NCBI GenBank assembly: GCA_905221605.1
Contig: CAJNDS010002102.1
Location: 657,647 to 721,646 of the forward strand
DNA: 64,000 nt
Source: Symbiodinium natans
Lineage: Eukaryota > Sar > Dinophyceae > Suessiales > Symbiodiniaceae
Reading direction: 5' to 3'
The translations under genes were made by a program, and so were the position numbers. The number at the start of each line of letters is the position of its first letter. The stretch's first letter is position 1. The notes under the pieces were generated by a model. The model made no database searches. It was given only the letters and a program-made list of their open reading frames with translations, and was not told the origin of the DNA. Of this stretch, positions 43,556 to 54,200 are shown one piece after another.

Positions 43556-46500
43556 TCTTGACGACAGTGAGGAGCATCCCGAGGCCATAATCCCTGTTCG
43601 TCTTCTTGTTCCAGGCCTCGAGGATCTTCCTTGTAGAGCACCACAATCCATCGCCCTGCAGACCTGGGACGACCTTGCCGCGGACAATACCGGACAAGGC
43701 AGTCTTGTGATGCTGGGGAATGTGGATATACTTGAAGTTCGGCATCTCGTCCTGAAGGATGTCAATCCACTCGGCCTCACCTCCCGGTGGGCATAAATGG
43801 ATTGTGTCCCAGTCGAGGCCCAACATGTCGACGAGGCACCAATCGTCATCGGTTGAGTAGTAGCCGGACTTGATGGGCTCGTCATAGGCAGCCTCGTGTG
43901 GGCCCTTCTTTGCCCGCTTGGGGGCACTGGACTCAGGGTTGGTCCGCTGACGACTGTAGACCTCCCCCCTGGCCAAAAGCTTCTCCTTAGTCTCCCGCGC
44001 CGTTGACGACGATGACGGAACAACGACGGCCTCCCCTGGACGGGGGGCATTTTCCTCGCTCTTCTTGATCATCTCGTCGTAGTCCTCGCGGGTAACATAT
44101 TCCCCATCTCCCAGGTGAACGTGGTCCTTGAAGTCCCGGTGGACAAAGTGGTTCGGCGCGGTGTCGGGGAACTGCTCCTGGGGTCCTTGGAAGTAGATGT
44201 CGTCCCACGGGTCAGCCTCGACAAGCGGCTGATGTGTGGGCTCTACTCTTCCTCTGCGGAAGTGGTTCAGGAGCTTCTCCTCCACCTGCACGTCCACAGC
44301 GAACTTGACGTTGGGCTTTGAGACGTGGCCGTAGTTCTGCAGGACCAGGTCGATGTCGGCTTCCTTGAAGAAGGAGCATTGGTGACGAAGGACCATAATC
44401 CTGGCGGTAAAACCAAACCACCTCAACAGCTGCAAACGATAGGCGCTGTCCTCCTGGAAGTGAAAGTGGTCGAATTTGCGGATCTGGCTCGCAGGCGTAT
44501 TGAAATGCTTGACGGCCAGCCCAAGTTGGGCGGCGTAGTCGAGCAAATCCGCCATGATGGTACCCCAATCGCGCGGGAGGTAGTAGTTGGCAGCGTCGGT
44601 CGCAGACGTGAGCAGCACAGTACCCACTGACGCCCGTGACTGTAGATCCGCCAACTTGCCTATCTCTCGGAGAACCTTTGGTCCAATGAACTCCCAGCTC
44701 CCCTTTGCCATGTGCGGGTAACCACGAAGCCACTCCGTCTTGCTCTTGAAGCCTGGGTCCAAAAACAGACCTCTGTCGCCGACGAACTCGTTCCCGTTCC
44801 AGATCATCATGAGGTCAATGCTCACCTGACCACTGGCGCCAGTTTCACGCTCCAGTTGGGTGATTTTTCCCACGGCGAGCTCTACGAGCCGCGTGAGATT
44901 CGCACCCCATGTAGGAATGTACTCAACGCCAAGATGATGTGGGAACGCATTGCCGCGGTTGGCCTTGATGTCTGCCAGCAGATCTGTCTTCCAATTTCCT
45001 TCAGTGAGGAACGTAGTTGTAGAGTCTGCGACGATGACAAGGTAGCGCAAACGGCCTCGAGTAGACTCGGGCTGGAGCATGGCCAAGCCTTGATCGGTGA
45101 GCCTTCCAATTTTGGCCACCAAACCAGCCTCCCTGACGTCACTGAGGGCATATTCGCATGCCAGTGGCCGCGGCAAATACTTGTAGAAGTTGTTCACGCT
45201 GGCTTCATCCTCCTGGAAAGGCGCCATGGTGCGGTATTCGGAAGACAATGAAGTCTCCCACAACCGCCGATCCCACCACTGGCGCAGGACCTCCGTCGGT
45301 GCAACGATTCCAGCGTTGGTGTCTGCCATGTCCGGCGCGCAGAGCTCTGCCGCGAGAATGCAGCAAGCAGCTAATGCGTTAGTTTGTTCAGTTTTGCGAG
45401 TGCAAACGTGTTTGTGATTACACGAAAATTGTTGTTGTGCACATGCCGTATAATTAGAACGCCTATCGCAAAAGCTTTTCCAATCAATGTGGATGCAATC
45501 AGTCATGGCATGTGAATAGTTCTCACTGTCCTTAAGGTCCTGGCCTCTAGACTCGCCATGAACATGACTGCGATCACACTTGTGCGCTGCCAGCCGCTGC
45601 AATGGAATGGACGACGCAATGGTCCAAGCTTTCCTTAGTGGTAATCCTTGGTGATTCGTAATCCCCAACATGCAACCATCGCAACGGTAGAACTCAAGTC
45701 CAAGGTCATTAACCATATGCTGAACATGGTCCCACTTCCAATAGTCGCAATCCTTAGGGAGTTCGAAGGCGACCTGTGGTTTGTACTCTTTGAGCTTCCT
45801 AATGAATTTTCGGAACTGCTTGAGGAGTTTGCAAAATAGTTCCTGATGCTGTTCCCACTTTGGGCTGTCAGGCGTCATGCGATTCCACGGACAACCACCA
45901 GTACACGGAAGCGACGCATAAACTAAAATTGGCTTAGATGCTCCCCCCTCGTCGCAGAGGGTACTAATTTTCTGAACAACTGAAGTCAATGTAGAGTCTT
46001 TCAAGACGTCATCCTCACTGGTGACTCGCAACACATAACATCCTTGACGTGCGCTACGATCCTGCCCTAGTTTGCTGTTGGGGGAGCAACAAAACTCGAC
46101 TATGATTCGTTTGAACCCCAACGGCCTCGAGTATTCTCGGGCAGAAGCAGCGCTGGCCGCACGTGGGGGCAGCCTGAATCCAAGCGACTTCAAAGAATTG
46201 AGCTCTTGAGCTTGCAGTGCGTCTTGTGATCGGGAGGTGTACGCAACAATGGAGAAACGTGTTCCAGTAAAAGGTAACACACAGTGTAAATTTCGCGGAT
46301 CAAAGATGATGGCTTTGTTCAGGGTGGACACAGCACGACCCTTAAGGCGCTTACCATTGGGGCCGACCCTAACAATAGCATCTTCAGATGAAACAAGGGG
46401 GTCCGCAAACCACAGTTCACCATCTTTGAAATCCCCGACACTGAGGGCAAAGCTCATGCTATCCTTAGCATTCCCATGGTCCTTGTGCACAGAGGCACCA

Positions 46501-49500
46501 GCACAGCTATTAAGCAACACCGAGTTCCATGTGAAGTCCTTAGGAGCATGGGCTTGTACAACTCCATTTAGGAAGCGGGCAATCTGAGGCCACCGACGTG
46601 TTGCCTTAGTCACCCCTTGCATTCCTCCGTAAGACCACTGCCCAAAGATATGGTAGTAGCTGCGATTGTCAAGCTTAATCATCTTTCGCTTGGTTTTGTT
46701 GGGGTACATGATCTGGGCTACACGCAACAAAGCCTTAGTACTGAAGTCACGGTCCTTGGTAAGCTCAGCTGCGACTGCGCAAGGATCGCCCGACGGCTTC
46801 ACCGCAGGGTGAGCATGAGCGACAGGCTTGTTGACGAGATGAGCATCGGACTCGTGTGCCTTAGATTGCCGTCCCCCCTGAAGAGGAGCATCGACGTGCG
46901 CGATGAGCCTTAGAGCATGTTCCCATTTACCTCGGTCGGCGAAAGGTTTGGTAAAGATATCAGCTACTTGCTCTTTGGTGTCAACATTAATCATTTCGAA
47001 GAAGTTACGCTCGAACTGTTGTTTGATCCAAGCAAACGAAATGCGTTGAGTCCGATCGGTGTGACGTAGTTTTTCGCTGTCACCTTTGAGGAGAATGGTG
47101 ATGGTAGCTTGGTTGTCCTCAAGGAGTTGAACAGCAAACTTGGGACTAAGGTGGACCTTGAGGCCGTTTAAATCGGAAACGCTTCGTCCATCCGCCCTAC
47201 ATTCACCATAACGGATCTCATCGAGTTCGGGATCAATTCGTGCAATGATGTCGTTTTCCCTTTGATTAGGTTTGGTTTTCGGCCTAGCTTGGTAGCTGGC
47301 GGTCCTACTTGCAACCTCACGCCACAGGAAAATCCAAAGACTGAGGCTGGGCAGACCCTGGGCACGAATACCTTGGTTGGCAGCCACAACCTCACTCTCC
47401 GTACTTGAAGTGGTGATGCTGGTCTGTTTCTTGGAAAAAGCATTTAGGGGAAAGTAAGTATTGGGGCCTACCACGTAAAGGGCACAGCCTGAAGTGGATT
47501 TACTGTCGTGGCTACCAGCGTGGTCAGCATCGCAGAACATCCACAACTTACAATCCTGAATGCGATCCCCTATGAATCCTCTCATCCGAACTTCAAGAGA
47601 AGAGTTTATGTAACTGATCAACCTGTGCAAAGCAACGTCACAGTCGCGAGACCACTTGGTGACTCTGGATGCCAGCGCCTGAGTGGCGCGTAACAAGTCC
47701 CACCTGGCCATTCTCGCAGCGAACAAAACTTTCATGAGTACACGGCTAGCAATAGGTTGCAGCTTACCACTAGGTTCGTTGCTCTCCAAAACTTTTGCTA
47801 CTCGATTCTCATGAAAAGGAGTCGCTACGCGCTTCAGGGACTTCTTGTCAACCTTGGCCAACTCACAGTACCTATCTACACAGGACACCAAGAAATCTCG
47901 CATGTCGTAGTACACAACGTTCACGGGCACAGTCATGGAAGGGGTTTTTCCCTGGTTGATAGATTCAGTGCTCTTGAACTTACTCTGTCGAGCTTCTCTT
48001 TTAGCTTCGGCTTTGGACCGCTTGGTTTTGTTATGCCTAGCTGCGAGAGCATGAGAAAAGTCCTCGTCACTGACCTCAGTGATAGGGAAATATGTTTTCC
48101 CAGTCCACCAACCTGATTGGTCCGCGGGGCCCCCCTGATTCAAGTCATCATGGATAGGGTCCCTACCATCATCAAACACCGTGATTCGTTGACGGCTTAT
48201 GTGGGGAAACTTCGACACGTCGTCCTGCGTAGGCACATAAAGTTTCCTACGAGGATAGATGTGATGCCTAACGACTGCAGCTAACTCAGCGTCGACCTCC
48301 CAGAAGTCCTCTTTGCGGTTCGGCCGGACTTGGTAGTCGGCAGCTGGGCTAGCGTGCTTCTTGTCGAAGACGTAAGCAAATGGGTGGTCTTCCCGTGAAA
48401 GCTGGACCTGATTTTGCTCAACGTGATGACACCCGAAGTACCGTCCCAAGACCTCGGCTGGTTCCATGTCAATCACCTTAGCGATCAACTCCCAACCTTT
48501 GTTGATTTTGTCTTGGGGGCCGGCCATCTTGAAGTCATCAACGTACACAACAAGCAACAAATCTAGTTCAGCATGGTAGAATACAGAATGCCAAATGTCG
48601 GGTAGAACTGCAGTAAAACCAACACTCTCTAACTGTTCGGTACAGTACCTTTCCCAGATACCACCTGAGTCAGGGTGGCCGTACAAAGCGAGCCTGAGTG
48701 GGCAAACAGGGTCTTCATACCCAGACCATTCTTTAGGCCATCTGTTTCGAGGGAGACGGACCCACGTTTCGATGCCTTTAAAAAGGGCTTGTGTGTATGC
48801 AGCGATGCCATCAGCCTGCTGTTTCACGTACCCGGGTTGGCTACCAAACACATCGATGATTTTCCCGGCCTCCATACTAGCGGGGCTTGATCCTAGTTCG
48901 GCGAAAATGGCGTGATCGTGGTTTTCGTCCTGGACGTTGTTGCCCTGGAAAACACTACGACCCTTCCATTTCTTCTGGGGGTGCCCGTCCGGGAGTTCAT
49001 CCCCCTTGACCGAACAAATCTCAAAGATGTTCCCGAAATGGGCCTTGACATTCTTGTGTTTGGCTTCCGCGGCAACATCCCGGTACTCTCGAACCTTCTT
49101 TTCGAGCCAGCAAGACTTATCGGCAAGTTTCTTCCATTCTCGGTCCATGGCTTCTTTCGCAGCGGGAGTACTTTCGATTTCTTTAGGCCCGACAACCCTG
49201 GCAACAACAGCAAACATCTCACTCGCAATCTGACCAAGTTTGGCCCAATACAAGGACGCCATGCGATCTCTATGGGGCTCGGGGTCAGGCTCGGCGATGA
49301 CAGGCATGGCCGGGGAGTCTCTAAGGGCCTTGCGAGCATCTTCCTCGGCTTCACGAGCCTTCTTGCGTTCGAACCTTTCAATGTCAGCCTCCCATTGTGC
49401 CTTGGAATACATGTGCCAAAATTCCGAAGGGGTATCAGGTGGCCTTTTGGAACCTTTCTTATCCCTAACCAACCTCACCCCGTCCCAGTTATACCCTTTG

Positions 49501-51224
49501 GGGACTTTCTTCCCGTCAGGCATAGTTTTGGGGTCATGTCTTGGTAGAGTAGATGAGGCCTTAGGCACGGATGTTGCTTCCTTAGAAGATCCAGGAGCAT
49601 CCCTCCCCAGCCAGTCCTCCACAGCTCCGACATCTTCGGGAACATAGTCCTCGTTTTCCTTAGCCACTTGGTCCAAGTACTCGGACAAACGATCCTTCAA
49701 ATCGGAGCCGTCCAAATCAGGCACACCGGGCGGAGGCAAAGGCTCGCCCGGCGAATCCCCAGGCGGGGCGCGTGGTCCGGCACCATCTGTGCCTCCCCAT
49801 GAGCAATCCTGATCTGAGAGGGTCGGCTTACGGAGGCTCTCCTGCAGCGCAAGCTGTTCAGATCTCATTGGGAATGTGAAATCCCCAGGCAACAACTCCA
49901 TTCGCTTCGACCTCAGAATAGGAAAGTTTCCTATCTCGAACGCAAAGTCACAACCCTTGACGGGGGTGACGAGGTATTCCTCCTTCCAAACGAAGCCAGG
50001 CTGAACGTGGTAACCAAGAAATATTCCCGCAACACCAGTCGGCGCAAACTTAGAGCTCGCAGGGATGTTCTGCTTGGGGTTGTTCCAGTACAACACACGT
50101 GCACCAAAAGGGATCATGGTCCCTGAAAACGGTTCCCCATACCTGGCCTCCCAGGGAACAATCCCGTTGTCAAGCCTCTTAGTTGCATTAAGTGCCATCG
50201 CGTGGTGTTGGGCGGCCAACGGCCAAAGCTTGTCGGGGAGACCCGCCTGAACAAGGTTGGAGCGGGTACCCTCCAAAATCGTCCGAATTTCTCTTTCGAT
50301 TACCGACTTGTTGGTGTCCACATATTCGCGGGATGTAACATGTCGGACACCTAGGCTTTTGATAGCGGCATGAAGTTCAGGTGCGTTGTCTGAGTAGAAA
50401 ACGCCAACTGCATCTTCTTGACCTAGGAAGTGAAGAAGGTCTTCAAAACACTGATCGCTTGACTTAGTCGGAGAGGGGTAGACGTAACGAAATTTGGTGA
50501 ACACGTCCTTAACAACAAGTGCGACCCTTTCGTCCTGGAACCCATGATCACGAAGGTCACGAGTGATGATATGGTCAACAGTGATGTGATCCCCAAAGGC
50601 CTTTGACACAATGGTACTTGAGCCCCCCTTTTTGCGGGCTTGGGGAGCCAACATCTTTGCGCGCTGACATACCTCGCAGAACGGATTCTTGGGCCTGTGC
50701 GAGAACAAGTGCTCAACAGATTTGGCTTCAGCTTTCAGATCGGCCTCTGCAAGACTGCGGGCGTTTCCTTCGTTGTCACTGTCAGGTTCAACATCGGGGT
50801 CTTCGAAGATAGTGAGGCCCAGGATTGGATTACCCTCCAGTCGGGCAACTTTGTTGTCAAGCTCCCTGACGTTCACTTTATCCTCAACCTTGACCCAGGA
50901 ACCTTCCCTGAACAACCAAGTAGATCTGACTTCGCATCTTGGAAACCTTGGTGTGGCAGTACGAAACGTCTTTGGTTTGTGTCCGACAATCAAGTACTTA
51001 GCATTTGGGTGCGAAACCCAACCTGGTCTTTTGAGCTTCTCTTTGGGGATATCTATCGGCGGCACCTCATTGATGGCTGCGGAGATCTCAGGATCGGGGT
51101 GCTCGACCACTGGATCTCGTTCCTCTGCTGCTCCTGCGAAAGCCTCGGCCGGCCCTATTGGGCGGCAGTTTTCTGAAAACCCTCGGACAAAATTGGTCGT
51201 CCGAGAGAACCTGAGGCTTCCTCC
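43533..51224 (-). CDS. Pol polyprotein: integrase, RT, RNase H plus TET/JBP-like, methyltransferase-like and SGNH-like regions
   Basis: Open from 51224 (TAA at 51225-51227), in -1 frame to gag; residue numbers here count from the GTG at 51110. Integrase: HLFSH...CEVC zinc site near 137; catalytic D near 177 (TVDHI), D near 240 (YSDNAPE), E near 270 (VIERE), the last pair 30 residues apart. Reverse transcriptase with VVYVDDFKMAGP near 855. RNase H with FCDADHAG near 1193, SSTESE near 1240 and DIFTKPF near 1385. Beyond the normal copia end come a 2OG-Fe(II) dioxygenase-like region (about 1530-1640; VHKDHGN, VGDFKDGELWF, NLHCVLPF, GTRFSIVAY), a C5-methyltransferase-like region (about 1665-1840; VEFCCSPNS, SLPCTGGCPWN, AFELPKD, GLPLRKAWTIASS) and an SGNH-hydrolase-like region (about 2025-2225; VADSTT, WNGNEF, FDHFHF). 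TGA stop at 43533-43535. Integrase, RT and RNase H are certain; later assignments rest on motifs. Confidence 0.93.
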   Translation of the reverse strand, partial: GGSLRFSRTTNFVRGFSENCRPIGPAEAFAGAAEERDPVVEHPDPEISAAINEVPPIDIPKEKLKRPGWVSHPNAKYLIVGHKPKTFRTATPRFPRCEVRSTWLFREGSWVKVEDKVNVRELDNKVARLEGNPILGLTIFEDPDVEPDSDNEGNARSLAEADLKAEAKSVEHLFSHRPKNPFCEVCQRAKMLAPQARKKGGSSTIVSKAFGDHITVDHIITRDLRDHGFQDERVALVVKDVFTKFRYVYPSPTKSSDQCFEDLLHFLGQEDAVGVFYSDNAPELHAAIKSLGVRHVTSREYVDTNKSVIEREIRTILEGTRSNLVQAGLPDKLWPLAAQHHAMALNATKRLDNGIVPWEARYGEPFSGTMIPFGARVLYWNNPKQNIPASSKFAPTGVAGIFLGYHVQPGFVWKEEYLVTPVKGCDFAFEIGNFPILRSKRMELLPGDFTFPMRSEQLALQESLRKPTLSDQDCSWGGTDGAGPRAPPGDSPGEPLPPPGVPDLDGSDLKDRLSEYLDQVAKENEDYVPEDVGAVEDWLGRDAPGSSKEATSVPKASSTLPRHDPKTMPDGKKVPKGYNWDGVRLVRDKKGSKRPPDTPSEFWHMYSKAQWEADIERFERKKAREAEEDARKALRDSPAMPVIAEPDPEPHRDRMASLYWAKLGQIASEMFAVVARVVGPKEIESTPAAKEAMDREWKKLADKSCWLEKKVREYRDVAAEAKHKNVKAHFGNIFEICSVKGDELPDGHPQKKWKGRSVFQGNNVQDENHDHAIFAELGSSPASMEAGKIIDVFGSQPGYVKQQADGIAAYTQALFKGIETWVRLPRNRWPKEWSGYEDPVCPLRLALYGHPDSGGIWERYCTEQLESVGFTAVLPDIWHSVFYHAELDLLLVVYVDDFKMAGPQDKINKGWELIAKVIDMEPAEVLGRYFGCHHVEQNQVQLSREDHPFAYVFDKKHASPAADYQVRPNRKEDFWEVDAELAAVVRHHIYPRRKLYVPTQDDVSKFPHISRQRITVFDDGRDPIHDDLNQGGPADQSGWWTGKTYFPITEVSDEDFSHALAARHNKTKRSKAEAKREARQSKFKSTESINQGKTPSMTVPVNVVYYDMRDFLVSCVDRYCELAKVDKKSLKRVATPFHENRVAKVLESNEPSGKLQPIASRVLMKVLFAARMARWDLLRATQALASRVTKWSRDCDVALHRLISYINSSLEVRMRGFIGDRIQDCKLWMFCDADHAGSHDSKSTSGCALYVVGPNTYFPLNAFSKKQTSITTSSTESEVVAANQGIRAQGLPSLSLWIFLWREVASRTASYQARPKTKPNQRENDIIARIDPELDEIRYGECRADGRSVSDLNGLKVHLSPKFAVQLLEDNQATITILLKGDSEKLRHTDRTQRISFAWIKQQFERNFFEMINVDTKEQVADIFTKPFADRGKWEHALRLIAHVDAPLQGGRQSKAHESDAHLVNKPVAHAHPAVKPSGDPCAVAAELTKDRDFSTKALLRVAQIMYPNKTKRKMIKLDNRSYYHIFGQWSYGGMQGVTKATRRWPQIARFLNGVVQAHAPKDFTWNSVLLNSCAGASVHKDHGNAKDSMSFALSVGDFKDGELWFADPLVSSEDAIVRVGPNGKRLKGRAVSTLNKAIIFDPRNLHCVLPFTGTRFSIVAYTSRSQDALQAQELNSLKSLGFRLPPRAASAASAREYSRPLGFKRIIVEFCCSPNSKLGQDRSARQGCYVLRVTSEDDVLKDSTLTSVVQKISTLCDEGGASKPILVYASLPCTGGCPWNRMTPDSPKWEQHQELFCKLLKQFRKFIRKLKEYKPQVAFELPKDCDYWKWDHVQHMVNDLGLEFYRCDGCMLGITNHQGLPLRKAWTIASSIPLQRLAAHKCDRSHVHGESRGQDLKDSENYSHAMTDCIHIDWKSFCDRRSNYTACAQQQFSCNHKHVCTRKTEQTNALAACCILAAELCAPDMADTNAGIVAPTEVLRQWWDRRLWETSLSSEYRTMAPFQEDEASVNNFYKYLPRPLACEYALSDVREAGLVAKIGRLTDQGLAMLQPESTRGRLRYLVIVADSTTTFLTEGNWKTDLLADIKANRGNAFPHHLGVEYIPTWGANLTRLVELAVGKITQLERETGASGQVSIDLMMIWNGNEFVGDRGLFLDPGFKSKTEWLRGYPHMAKGSWEFIGPKVLREIGKLADLQSRASVGTVLLTSATDAANYYLPRDWGTIMADLLDYAAQLGLAVKHFNTPASQIRKFDHFHFQEDSAYRLQLLRWFGFTARIMVLRHQCSFFKEADIDLVLQNYGHVSKPNVKFAVDVQVEEKLLNHFRRGRVEPTHQPLVEADPWDDIYFQGPQEQFPDTAPNHFVHRDFKDHVHLGDGEYVTREDYDEMIKKSEENAPRPGEAVVVPSSSSTARETKEKLLARGEVYSRQRTNPESSAPKRAKKGPHEAAYDEPIKSGYYSTDDDWCLVDMLGLDWDTIHLCPPGGEAEWIDILQDEMPNFKYIHIPQHHKTALSGIVRGKVVPGLQGDGLWCSTRKILEAWNKKTNRDYGLGMLLTVVKNDNPAAN
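51149..51182 (-). promoter_or_regulatory. Probable -1 ribosomal frameshift signal between gag and pol
   Basis: In the gag frame the coding strand reads G GGT TTT at 51182-51176, an X XXY YYZ slippery heptamer. After a 9-nt spacer a GC-rich hairpin can form: GCCGCCC, loop AATA, GGGC, one unpaired C, GGC. It encloses the gag stop. A -1 slip enters the pol frame, which is open from 51224. Layout and spacing fit known -1 sites; use in cells is inferred. Confidence 0.6.
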
Positions 51225-54200
51225 TTAGTGCTTGGAGCGGCCATTGCTCCTCCCCCTAGCACTGGGACCATACCTCTCATTCTGCACCTTAGTCTTTGAC
51301 CATTGGGCGCAACAAAATAAGGCGGCCTTTTGGGGTACCAGTGGAACTCATAACCGTCCTCCATGCACCTTCTGCCTACGGAGCAAACAGGAGGGGTGCT
51401 GTTGAGAACATAGAACTCTAGCTCTTTGCCAAACTCCGGGAAGTCGATCCTAACCGACTTGTCACCTTTGACGTTACCATTAGCAGTGATGAGATTCACT
51501 TGTCGTGTTGCATTGCCTACTGGCTCTTCGCCGAAGTACATAGCACGATCAGCTTCGCTGATAAGGTCCTCCTCGCTTCCTGTGTCAGCAAGGAATTCTA
51601 AGGGTGTGGCGATCCCTGGACAAGCCATCTCTGAGCTCTCAACGACGTGCTTGCACATCCCACACATGAGAGAATCAGGCTCATCACACTCTAAGTGGCA
51701 ATCGGTCTTCTCTCCCCCCTCATGCCGGGCAAGAAGCATCTTGAGTTCCCTTGCGTTCCTAATTGCAACCTGAAGGTCATTAGCGTCAGGCTTAGGGCAG
51801 TTTTCCGCATCAGCATAGCAAGTATTGTACCTGCGAACTTTGTAGGAATGTTTGTACCCCTTTCCCTCAAAAGGGATTTCCCTGACTTTGGGTTTGTCGC
51901 AAAAACTGACCTTCTTGTTTTGTTCTTTGATCTTAAAAACAGTCTTGCCGGTCCACGGCATCTTATCGCCGGTTCCCCCTCTTCCCTCTTTCCAGTCCCA
52001 GTTCTCCTTTGCAGTGTATGGAGAAATGGGAAGCGTCTTGATCACTTTAGCCTTACCCTTCAACCTTTCAAGAGCAACAGGACATGACACTTCGGGCTTG
52101 TACATAGTACTTCTGTACTTCAGATGGTGCCTAACAGCTTCACCCCTTTTGAAGTCTACTTCCCAGTAGTCTTCGTCCCCATCTTGTGGTTCACTCTCAT
52201 CAGGACCGGCTGAGGCTGCAGCCGCAAGCGAGATGCAGCACGCGGCCTTCCTATCCTTTTCCTTAGAGCGTCCACGGCTTGGTTTCCTGCGCGTTGGCGC
52301 GGGTGACGGGGACCTTGGTTTGTCTGGGCCCTTAGGGGCCGGGGCTGCGTTTTCACCACCTGGGGGAGCAGGGCTCGGTTCCCTATGCAAGAAACGACAC
52401 TTATCTCCCCTGGTGCACTTTCCCTTCTTCCAAAACGTGCAGACCTGTTTCTTCTTCGGGGCAGTGCGAACAGGGGATTGTGAACGTGGTTTGTGCGAAA
52501 ACTTGCACTTGTCACCCCTGGTGCACTTACCCTTTTGAAAGTCGTAGCAAACTGGCTTTGGGCTTTGCGATCGGCTAGGTGATCTAGATCTGGATGGGGT
52601 CCTAGAGCGAGACCTTGACTTTGAATTGGACTGGCTACCGGCAGAGCGATCCCTTCCGCGGCCGCTCCTCGACGGAGGGCGTGTCGGCCTTCCGCCTTCA
52701 ACAACAGGAGCTCCAAACTTGTCCCCATGTGACTTGGCGATTCTATCCCTGTTCTTGCGCATCCTTTCACGGGTCAACAAATCCCGGATTGACTTCAACA
52801 AGAACGCATAGGAGTGTGAGGCAGAACCCTCTTTCGCCCTGTCGTAGATTTCCAAATCATACTTCATTCTTGAGGACTTTCGGATTTGCCGAAGAAGGAT
52901 GTCACGCAGAACCATTTCTTCTGGGACATGACTCATGCCAGCAATGACTGATTCCCAATTGTGCAGAAATGTGGTTAGATCGTCACTATGCAGTGTAACC
53001 TTCAAAAGGTCTTCTACCGAATAGATCGATCCTACCTCTTCATTTGTTTTGAAGTACTGATCAAACATGAGCAAGACCTGGCGTCCTCGTACGGCACGTC
53101 CTTGAACCGCCTCGGTTTCCTTGAAAGTGAGTACCTGTCGAGATAACTCACCTTTGGCGACCTTAGTGAGAGCGGCTAGGATTTTGGTATCCAGCGTGAG
53201 AAACTTACCGGGTTCACGAAGCTTGTCATGATCAGCATTCTTAGAATACACCTCTAGAATCCAAGAGAAGGCTTCATCTGGTCTATCTGAAGCTGCCCTA
53301 ACTGCTTCCCGTGTTGCGGTTTTCCATGCACGGTAGGTTTCGGGGTTAGGGAAATCCGGCAGGCGGATGGTTTCAGCTTCTTTAACCTTTGGTTTGTCAT
53401 CTTCACCGCTTTTGTCTCCTTTAAGAAGCTTGGCGGCTTCAAGCAGCGCTTGCTGCGTCTGTGCGATTAAATCGGCTCCTGTGGCTGCCGGACCTCCCGG
53501 CGTGCCGGTTGGGGCCGCAAGACCAGGGGCTCCGGCGTTCAACCCACCACTAGAGAATCCTAGATTTGGGACGTTAGCTGATGCTGTTGGGGTCCCTGGG
53601 GCAGAAACCGGACCCTGTGGTCCTGTTGGAGTGGCAGTAGTTGCCACACCGCCAAAACTGAAGTTTGGAAACAATGCCCTGATGTTCATCGGAATCACAC
53701 TCGGATCTGAAAACTGAGGGGCACACGGAGCACTAAGCCCGGCGCTTGGCGCTGGAGCAACTGGGGCAGTGGCGCTGGGAAACTGAGCTTGCTGCGAGGG
53801 ATTGATACCTAAATTCCTGTCCTGTTCGAGCTGGAGCGCACGCTCCATTGATGACAATTCATCTTGGAGGGTCATGTTTTGAATCCTCATTTGCTCTTCA
53901 GTTTCCAGGGCTATACTGCGGTACCTTTTCATTGCCTCATCATGCTCTCTCCCAAACCATTCCCCAATCTCGTTAATGCTTTCCCTCTTGTTCTGTTCAG
54001 CCTCTTCAACCAGAGTTGTCCTGAGACGTGTGATTTGCGAACCAACATCGGAAAAATGTTCTGACTGAAAATTGATTATCTGGCTTTGTTGCTGGAGTTC
54101 TGAAAAGAGACCTTGGGTCCTCGCGACAAAGCTATACCTTTGGCTAGCAATTTCAGACTCAAGTCTAGCAACGACTTCCTCGTGCTGCCTGTTAGCCCTT

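Noticed and set aside
43556-44050. N-terminal 165 codons of the third ORF as real protein
   Set aside because: The stretch is out of frame with pol, Ser/Arg/Pro-rich and motif-free, while pol is coding there.
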